From Bradyrhizobium lablabi (GTDB lineage Bacteria; Pseudomonadota; Alphaproteobacteria; Rhizobiales; Xanthobacteraceae), in assembly GCF_018131005.1 (NCBI RefSeq), contig NZ_JAFCJK010000016.1:26574-90573 (forward strand): DNA of 64,000 bases. Reading direction: 5' to 3'. Under the pieces are notes generated by a model. The model ran no database searches, had not been told where the DNA came from, and was given only the letters and a program-made list of their open reading frames with translations. A program made the position numbers and the translations under genes. Below are positions 59,047-64,000 of the stretch, one piece after another. The first letter of the stretch is position 1. Each line of letters begins with the position of its first letter.

Positions 59047-59565
59047 TCAAGGCCTTCGGGTGGGGGCGACGAACGGGTTGGATTCCGGGCTCTGACGAAG
59101 ATTCTTATCGAAACACGCATCCAGCCGGTCGAGCGCTGCCGCGCTTCCATCTAGCGGCACGCGAAGCGTCATCCCTTCGCCTCGGACCTCAAGAACGTTG
59201 GCGATCCGCAGTCGTTCGTTAAACGCCGCGTCGGCCAATGCGATTGTGACGGATTTCGATTCTGCCAAGGCCTTCGCGTCGCCCGAGCGCGAACCCGCAG
59301 CCAAGCGAACGGAATAGGCTTTACCCCGTTCAAGCTTCCATTTTGCCGAATCGAGAGATAGCAAAAGGCCGTCCTGGTTGCGCAGGAACACGATACCCAG
59401 ACCGTCGCTGGATCGAGTCATGGTGCAGTTCTCAAACCGATCGGCCTTATAGGTAGTCGCTATCGTCCAAGGACCGACGGCAATCGTCTGAGCCTCAGGC
59501 GGCTGTTGGGCGAATGCAGGGCTTTCGAGGGTTAAAAGACAGGCGAACGCAATGATCGCTCGCAT
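59047..59565 (-). CDS. Hypothetical secreted protein
   Basis: A 172-residue exported protein. The signal peptide ends near SPAFAQ and GGAGG precedes the ATG at 59565. The mature part contains GPWTIATTYKADRFENCTMTR and DAAFNERLRIANVLEV, with two Cys. It resembles secreted proteins of Bradyrhizobium-type genomes, but I cannot assign a function. It is not in an obvious operon. Confidence 0.6.
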   Translation of the reverse strand: MRAIIAFACLLTLESPAFAQQPPEAQTIAVGPWTIATTYKADRFENCTMTRSSDGLGIVFLRNQDGLLLSLDSAKWKLERGKAYSVRLAAGSRSGDAKALAESKSVTIALADAAFNERLRIANVLEVRGEGMTLRVPLDGSAAALDRLDACFDKNLRQSPESNPFVAPTRRP

Positions 59566-59997
59566 CGTCGCCTCCATGAATCATCTTGGATGTCTGTGAC
59601 AGTGCAACCAGCGGGGAGGGATCAACGCGCTCCGGGTTCAACAGTTCCCAAACATGCCGTCGCCAGGGCCAGACCTTGGGGATTGGTTGCCGACCTGGCA
59701 CCGGCTCCGAAACTCGCCGTCGAAGCTGACGTCGGTGATCGGCGGGGATGGGCCACTAGCTAGCTGGCTCATGCACCGCGGCAAAAAGGGGTTCTAATTT
59801 GTCGATGTCCGCCCGCGGTTCAATCGGGCACCCCGCTTTCCGAGGGCCCTTCAACATCAGCTTCGAGTTTGATTGTCCGCCGCGAACAATCCTCCAGGAT
59901 ACTGTAAAAGTGGGATCGAGTTCGAGCAGAGGCGCCGCCGCCCCACGCGCGCAAGCATCGTCGGTGGAAGCTCGAACCCAGGCGCAGCGGGAGTCGT
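59566..59997. other. Intergenic region
   Basis: About 430 bases between the start of the secreted protein and the end of the cyclase gene. Open frames on both strands are not supported by a site or motif. Confidence 0.5.
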
Positions 59998-62900
59998 TCA
60001 ATCCGACAACTCGTCGAGTAGAGCTTTCGCGTCCCTTAGATCGCGTGTCTCGAACCCTTCCGTGAACCAGCTGTAGACCGGAGCAAGCATCTGCCGAGCC
60101 TGCTGCGCCTTTCCCTGGTCGAGCCAAAGTCGCGCCAACAAATTGGCGGCCTGCAATTGCGCGCTTTTCGCGGATTGCCTCCCGGCCACATCGACTGCTA
60201 TTCTCAGGCTGTCCTCGGCAGCATCGATTTTCCGGGTCGTCTGTAGTACCCGCCCGCGGATCAAATGAATCCGAGGTAGACACCAACGGTCTCCAATCTC
60301 CGAAGACGCGGCAATCGCCAATCTGGCCTGCTCCAAGCTCTCTTCGTATCGACCCGCTGCTAGGTAGGTTTCCGCCAACAGGCAAATAATCAGGCAAAGA
60401 TTGCTTCGCAGGCCCAGCCGATCGTACATCGTGAAGCCATTCTCAAGAAGCCCGATGCCGCGACTGACGTCGGCGGTTTGACCGATAGCCCATCCGAGGT
60501 AAGCCAAAGCGGTGGCGCGCGTCTGCGGCAAACCATGCTCTTCAGATAACGCCAGCAACTCGCTGGCGGTGTTCACAACGGCAGGAGCATCACCGCGAGC
60601 AACCTGCGCCTGGCAAACAAACCATAACGCATGAGCTAGTGACGGCGCATGCTTCAAACGCCGCGCCAACGCAATTGCGTCGCGTTCCGACTGTTCGCCT
60701 TGTATCGGATGACCGAGAAGCCATTGCAAGATTGACTTAATCGACAAGGCACAGACCACCGGATCGTGTCCGAGATATAGGTACCGGTGTTTAGCGTGTC
60801 GACCTTCGTCATAGAGGGCTATTCCTGCGTCGGCATGCGCCTTTGCATCTGAGAGCGCCCCACGAAACCAACAAATTGGCCAAGCACAGTGATGTGCTTG
60901 GAGCTGGATGTCCGGATCCTGAAGCGTATGTGCGATATGGAACAACTCTTTGGTGATCTTCTCCGCCCTCGTGAACTGACCGCGAGCCGTATGAAACAGC
61001 CACAGTCCAGATAAGGGTGGCGCCAAATCGACCGAGCTTTCAAGCTCTCGCGCTAAATGTTCGGCGCGTTCGAAGACAACGCCTACCTCTGGAGCCGACC
61101 AGCCATGAACACTCAATAGAGCTGGACCGAGCTGAGATAGAATCGCAAGCTCGGTAAGTGAACGGTCGATCTCAGGGCGTTGTCTTTCGTTCAGGGTCAA
61201 AGCCTGACGGAAATGCCTGATGGCTTCGTGGTTGCTCGCCCGCCGAACTGCCTTCTCTCCGGCCGCGCGCCAGTATTTCTTGGCTTGCTCGTCCAATCCA
61301 GCTTGCGCGCAGTGCCTGGCGAGGAGCTCAGGCTGCACCTCAATCACCTCAGGAAACTCTTTTTCGAGGGTGTTCGCGATCCGCCCATGCAGCTGCTGCC
61401 GCGAGGTACGCAACAATGTCCCATACGCGACATCCTGCACGAGTGCATGCTTGAACAGGTATGTCGCAAGCGGAGGCAAGCCCTGCCGGAACAACAAGCC
61501 CGCTCGAATGAGGCGGTCAAGCGCCGATCCCAACTCAGTCTCCGTCTTGCGGCCCACCGCAGCTAGTAGCGCGTGCGAAAACTCGCGCCCGATCGCCGCG
61601 CCGATCTGGGCTACCTCTTTGGCAGGGCCTAGTCGGTCGAGCCGCGCCATCAGCGACGCATGCAAGCTCGCCGGGACCGCGAGGTTCGGAGATGGAACCG
61701 CCGCAACAATGTGCTCGGCCACGTCCTGGTTGACCGCCTCCAGAACTGCGGTTGTCATCTCCTCTACGAACAGGGGGATGCCGTCGGTGCGCTCGATGAT
61801 GTCTTGCCGAATGTTCGCCGGCAGTGCCTTGTTCCCGACGACCTGGTCGATCAGGGCATCGACTTCGCGCTGACCCAACCGATTCATCGTAACGGCCGTG
61901 ACATGAGAACGTCCTATCCAGGCTGGCTCGAACTCCGACCGGAACGTCACGATCAGCAGTACAGGAAGGGTGGCAATCCGGTGCACCACCCGATCGAGCA
62001 CTTCCAGGCTCGTAGGGTCGATCCAATGAACATCCTCGAAGATCATCAGCACCGGATGGGAATGTGTCAGAACCTCTATTTGTGAAATAAGCGATTCCAA
62101 CGTTCTTTGCCGGCGCTGCTGTGGGCTCATGTCGAGCGGGGGGAAGCGCCCATCGTTGGAGAGCGACAGCATCTCGGCAAAAAGGGCTGCGTCCTCGGGG
62201 GAGGTCGAGGTCCGGGAGAGCAGCGTATCGAGCTTATCGAGCCTCGCTTTCGGCGTGTCGTCGTGAGCAAAACCGGCGGCGCGCCCCATGTGGTTCATGA
62301 TTGGGTAAAACGCGCTATCCGCGTGCTGCGGCGAGCAGAAATAACGCAACCGCGTGTGCGGCTCGCTAGCGACCCTTTCCAATAGCGCGGCCGTGAGCCG
62401 CGATTTTCCGATGCCCGGTTCACCAGAGATTAGTACCACCTGGCCTTCAGAAGTCTTCGCCTTCGACCATCGCCGAACCAGCAATTCGGCTTCTTCTTCC
62501 CGCCCAATGAGAGCAGTCAGACGGCCGGCGTGAAGTGCATCAAAACGGCTCTCAACGGAACTGGGCCGCAGCGCGGTCCAGGCACGGACCGGCGCGGCGA
62601 TACCCTTGAGATTGCTCGGACCGACGTCCTTCAACTCGAAAAGAAAACCGAGAAGCTTTCGTGTGTCGTCGGCGATCACGACGGTGTTCGGCTCTGCAAT
62701 CCCTTGAAGGCGTGCCGCGAGGTTTGGCGTCTCGCCGACGATGCCGCGCTCCTGAGCTTCACCCGATCCGATCAGATCGCCGACAACGACCAGTCCGGTC
62801 GCTATGCCCACACGGGCTTGCAGCGGTGTGCGCGACTCGAGCTCCGCCAACGCCGCGATCAACTCCAGCCCTGCGCGTACCGCCCGTTCGGGGTCATCTT

Positions 62901-63381
62901 CATGGGCTTGCGGGTAACCAAAATACGCCAGTACTCCGTCACCCATGTACTTCGCCACGAACCCACCCAGGCGCCGAACGGTTTTGGCGACGCAGTTCTG
63001 GTAGGCCGAGATGACCTCGCGCAGGTCTTCAGGGTCCATACGGGACGAGAGTGCTGTCGACCCGACAAGGTCTGAGAACATCACCGTGACTTGGCGGCGC
63101 TCCGCGCCGTCCATAGCGGCATCGTCGCTTGTAGGACAAGCGTCGGATAGACGCGTAAGTGCGCTCGCTTCCACGCGCAAAGCAGCGATGGCGTCGAGCA
63201 ACCTACGGCGATCCCCGACAAATTCGACGCCAAGATCCTTCAAGTCCTCCGCCGTTAAACTCGGCAGGACTCCGTCGTCGATCTTATTGTCGCGGAATGC
63301 CGCCTCGTATTGTTCGAGGCCAAGGCTCCGCAGCCAACCTCCGACGTCCATGATGGCGCCCCAGTTCGCTTGGCGCCTCAT
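59998..63381 (-). CDS. SAM-domain adenylate/guanylate cyclase fused to AAA ATPase and TPR
   Basis: An 1127-residue protein with four parts. Residues about 12-70 are a SAM (sterile alpha motif) domain (VGGWLRSLGLEQYEAAF). Residues about 95-265 are a class III nucleotidyl cyclase: VTVMFSDLVGST with the first metal Asp, then AKYMGDGVLAYFGYPQAHEDD. An AAA ATPase follows (LIGREEEAELL, Walker A GEPGIGKSR, Walker B LMIFEDVHWIDP), and the last 500 residues are TPR-like. This layout is common in rhizobia. ATG at 63381 has GGGGGATC upstream; ATG at 63351 (MDVGG) also possible. Substrate ATP or GTP unresolved. Confidence 0.9.
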   Translation of the reverse strand: MRRQANWGAIMDVGGWLRSLGLEQYEAAFRDNKIDDGVLPSLTAEDLKDLGVEFVGDRRRLLDAIAALRVEASALTRLSDACPTSDDAAMDGAERRQVTVMFSDLVGSTALSSRMDPEDLREVISAYQNCVAKTVRRLGGFVAKYMGDGVLAYFGYPQAHEDDPERAVRAGLELIAALAELESRTPLQARVGIATGLVVVGDLIGSGEAQERGIVGETPNLAARLQGIAEPNTVVIADDTRKLLGFLFELKDVGPSNLKGIAAPVRAWTALRPSSVESRFDALHAGRLTALIGREEEAELLVRRWSKAKTSEGQVVLISGEPGIGKSRLTAALLERVASEPHTRLRYFCSPQHADSAFYPIMNHMGRAAGFAHDDTPKARLDKLDTLLSRTSTSPEDAALFAEMLSLSNDGRFPPLDMSPQQRRQRTLESLISQIEVLTHSHPVLMIFEDVHWIDPTSLEVLDRVVHRIATLPVLLIVTFRSEFEPAWIGRSHVTAVTMNRLGQREVDALIDQVVGNKALPANIRQDIIERTDGIPLFVEEMTTAVLEAVNQDVAEHIVAAVPSPNLAVPASLHASLMARLDRLGPAKEVAQIGAAIGREFSHALLAAVGRKTETELGSALDRLIRAGLLFRQGLPPLATYLFKHALVQDVAYGTLLRTSRQQLHGRIANTLEKEFPEVIEVQPELLARHCAQAGLDEQAKKYWRAAGEKAVRRASNHEAIRHFRQALTLNERQRPEIDRSLTELAILSQLGPALLSVHGWSAPEVGVVFERAEHLARELESSVDLAPPLSGLWLFHTARGQFTRAEKITKELFHIAHTLQDPDIQLQAHHCAWPICWFRGALSDAKAHADAGIALYDEGRHAKHRYLYLGHDPVVCALSIKSILQWLLGHPIQGEQSERDAIALARRLKHAPSLAHALWFVCQAQVARGDAPAVVNTASELLALSEEHGLPQTRATALAYLGWAIGQTADVSRGIGLLENGFTMYDRLGLRSNLCLIICLLAETYLAAGRYEESLEQARLAIAASSEIGDRWCLPRIHLIRGRVLQTTRKIDAAEDSLRIAVDVAGRQSAKSAQLQAANLLARLWLDQGKAQQARQMLAPVYSWFTEGFETRDLRDAKALLDELSD

Positions 63382-63459
63382 GATCCCCCAACGGAAGAAA
63401 CCTGTCTAGGGTAGGGTTTTTTGAAATAACCGGTTTGGGTCAAGCTGAGAAGCTCACAG

Positions 63460-63759
63460 CTAGGGAAGACCTGCAGCTGCGGCAGTGTCCCGGTCGGCCT
63501 GCTTTTGTCGAACAATCGCTAGCTGTTGGCTGCAAACACCAAAGTCGCTGGTGTCAGCGCGTATTCCGAACCTTTCACAGAATGCGAGGTTTTCAGCCGC
63601 AATCTCGCGATCGAGTTGGATTTTCACGTTAGCCCGCGTCGCGGGAGCGGAGACGAAAGTGGCGTACGCACCGAACGAGAGCAGCACCACAATGAACAAT
63701 GAAAACAGCAGCCGCGAACCTGCACTACTGTCGATAGCATTAGCATTGATATCGGTCAT
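63460..63759 (-). CDS. Small membrane-anchored hypothetical protein
   Basis: A 99-residue protein with one hydrophobic segment (LLFSLFIVVLLSFGAYATFV) near the N-terminus and a soluble part with two Cys (FCERFGI and GVCSQQ). AAGGAA lies just upstream of ATGATG at the start. No family is recognised. It ends with an Ala-rich tail. It is about 80 bases upstream of the cyclase gene on the same strand and may be co-expressed. Confidence 0.6.
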   Translation of the reverse strand: MTDINANAIDSSAGSRLLFSLFIVVLLSFGAYATFVSAPATRANVKIQLDREIAAENLAFCERFGIRADTSDFGVCSQQLAIVRQKQADRDTAAAAGLP

Positions 63760-63880
63760 CATAGAGTTCCTTGGCTTTCAGGATGAAATATTCGCGGTAC
63801 GATTTCCACGCAAGGAAGTCAGCCCCACGCGCCAGCGCTCGGGACGCAGGGACAACTCCGATGGATAATCGGCGCGTTTC

Positions 63881-64000
63881 TTACGCGGGCTTGATCATAT
63901 CCCGTGCATAGGCCAGGCCGATCCCGTATCCGCCGCCGTGAGCCTCCACGATCGCTCGCGCCCCGTCATAGGTCTCATGCCGGGTCCAGTCGCGCTGAAG
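63881..64000 (-). CDS. C-terminal part of unidentified protein (cut by window edge)
   Basis: A minus-strand frame enters from the right window edge and ends at a TAA at 63881-63883. The 39 residues include LQRDWTRHETYDGARAIVEA and HGGGYGIGLAYARDMIKPA. The fragment is too short to name, but it reads as coding sequence. Confidence 0.55.
   Translation of the reverse strand, partial: LQRDWTRHETYDGARAIVEAHGGGYGIGLAYARDMIKPA

Noticed and set aside
59799..60065. Plus-strand open frame near the end of the cyclase gene
   Set aside because: It overlaps the cyclase C-terminus antisense and has no site or domain.

Overview
This window looks like an alphaproteobacterial chromosome, most likely Bradyrhizobium or a close relative. 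That placement rests on the high-GC coding sequence, frequent GTG/TTG starts, the PEPxxWA form of the PEP-CTERM signal and several small proteins of rhizobial type. It is an inference from sequence character; no 16S gene or other marker is present. No rRNA, tRNA, CRISPR array or intact insertion sequence was seen.

Positions 1-31141 form an exosortase-associated exopolysaccharide (EPS) locus. It holds sugar-polymer assembly genes: several GT2 and GT4 glycosyltransferases, a GT25 enzyme, a DxD-type transferase, two methyltransferases, a hexapeptide acyltransferase, a WecG/TagA transferase fused to a STAS domain, a Wzx-like flippase and a Wzy/O-antigen-ligase-like protein. It also holds export genes: a Wza-like protein, a Wzz/GumC-like chain-length protein, a CpsD-like tyrosine kinase, a PrsT-like TPR lipoprotein, an outer-membrane barrel and an ExeA-like ATPase. 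The sorting machinery is at 24539-27621: EpsI, an EpsD-type PPIase lipoprotein, a 74-residue XrtV-type accessory protein and an exosortase with its Cys/Arg/His triad. Extra genes include an orphan GspG-type pseudopilin, a Tat-exported glycoside-hydrolase-like protein and a secreted trypsin-like protease. No initiating phosphoglycosyl transferase was found, so it may lie outside the window.

Positions 27819-44675 form a substrate island. Nine PEP-CTERM proteins have an N-terminal signal peptide and a C-terminal PEP signal, transmembrane helix and basic tail. Most are single-gene units followed by very similar GC-rich hairpins plus T-runs. An H-NS-like gene, a large NfrA-like TPR/outer-membrane protein and several small secreted or cytosolic proteins lie among them. 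The likely logic is that the EPS locus builds and exports a polymer while the exosortase processes the PEP-CTERM proteins for display or release within that matrix.

Positions 45379-64000 are more ordinary accessory genome: an OpgC-like acyltransferase, a winged-helix/AAA/TPR regulator, a three-gene membrane-bound GMC dehydrogenase (cytochrome c, flavoprotein, small subunit), a DMT-family transporter, a DUF4239 protein, a degraded IS1182-type transposase, a lytic transglycosylase, a SAM-domain/cyclase/AAA/TPR protein and several small hypothetical proteins. A gene truncated by the window edge ends the sequence.
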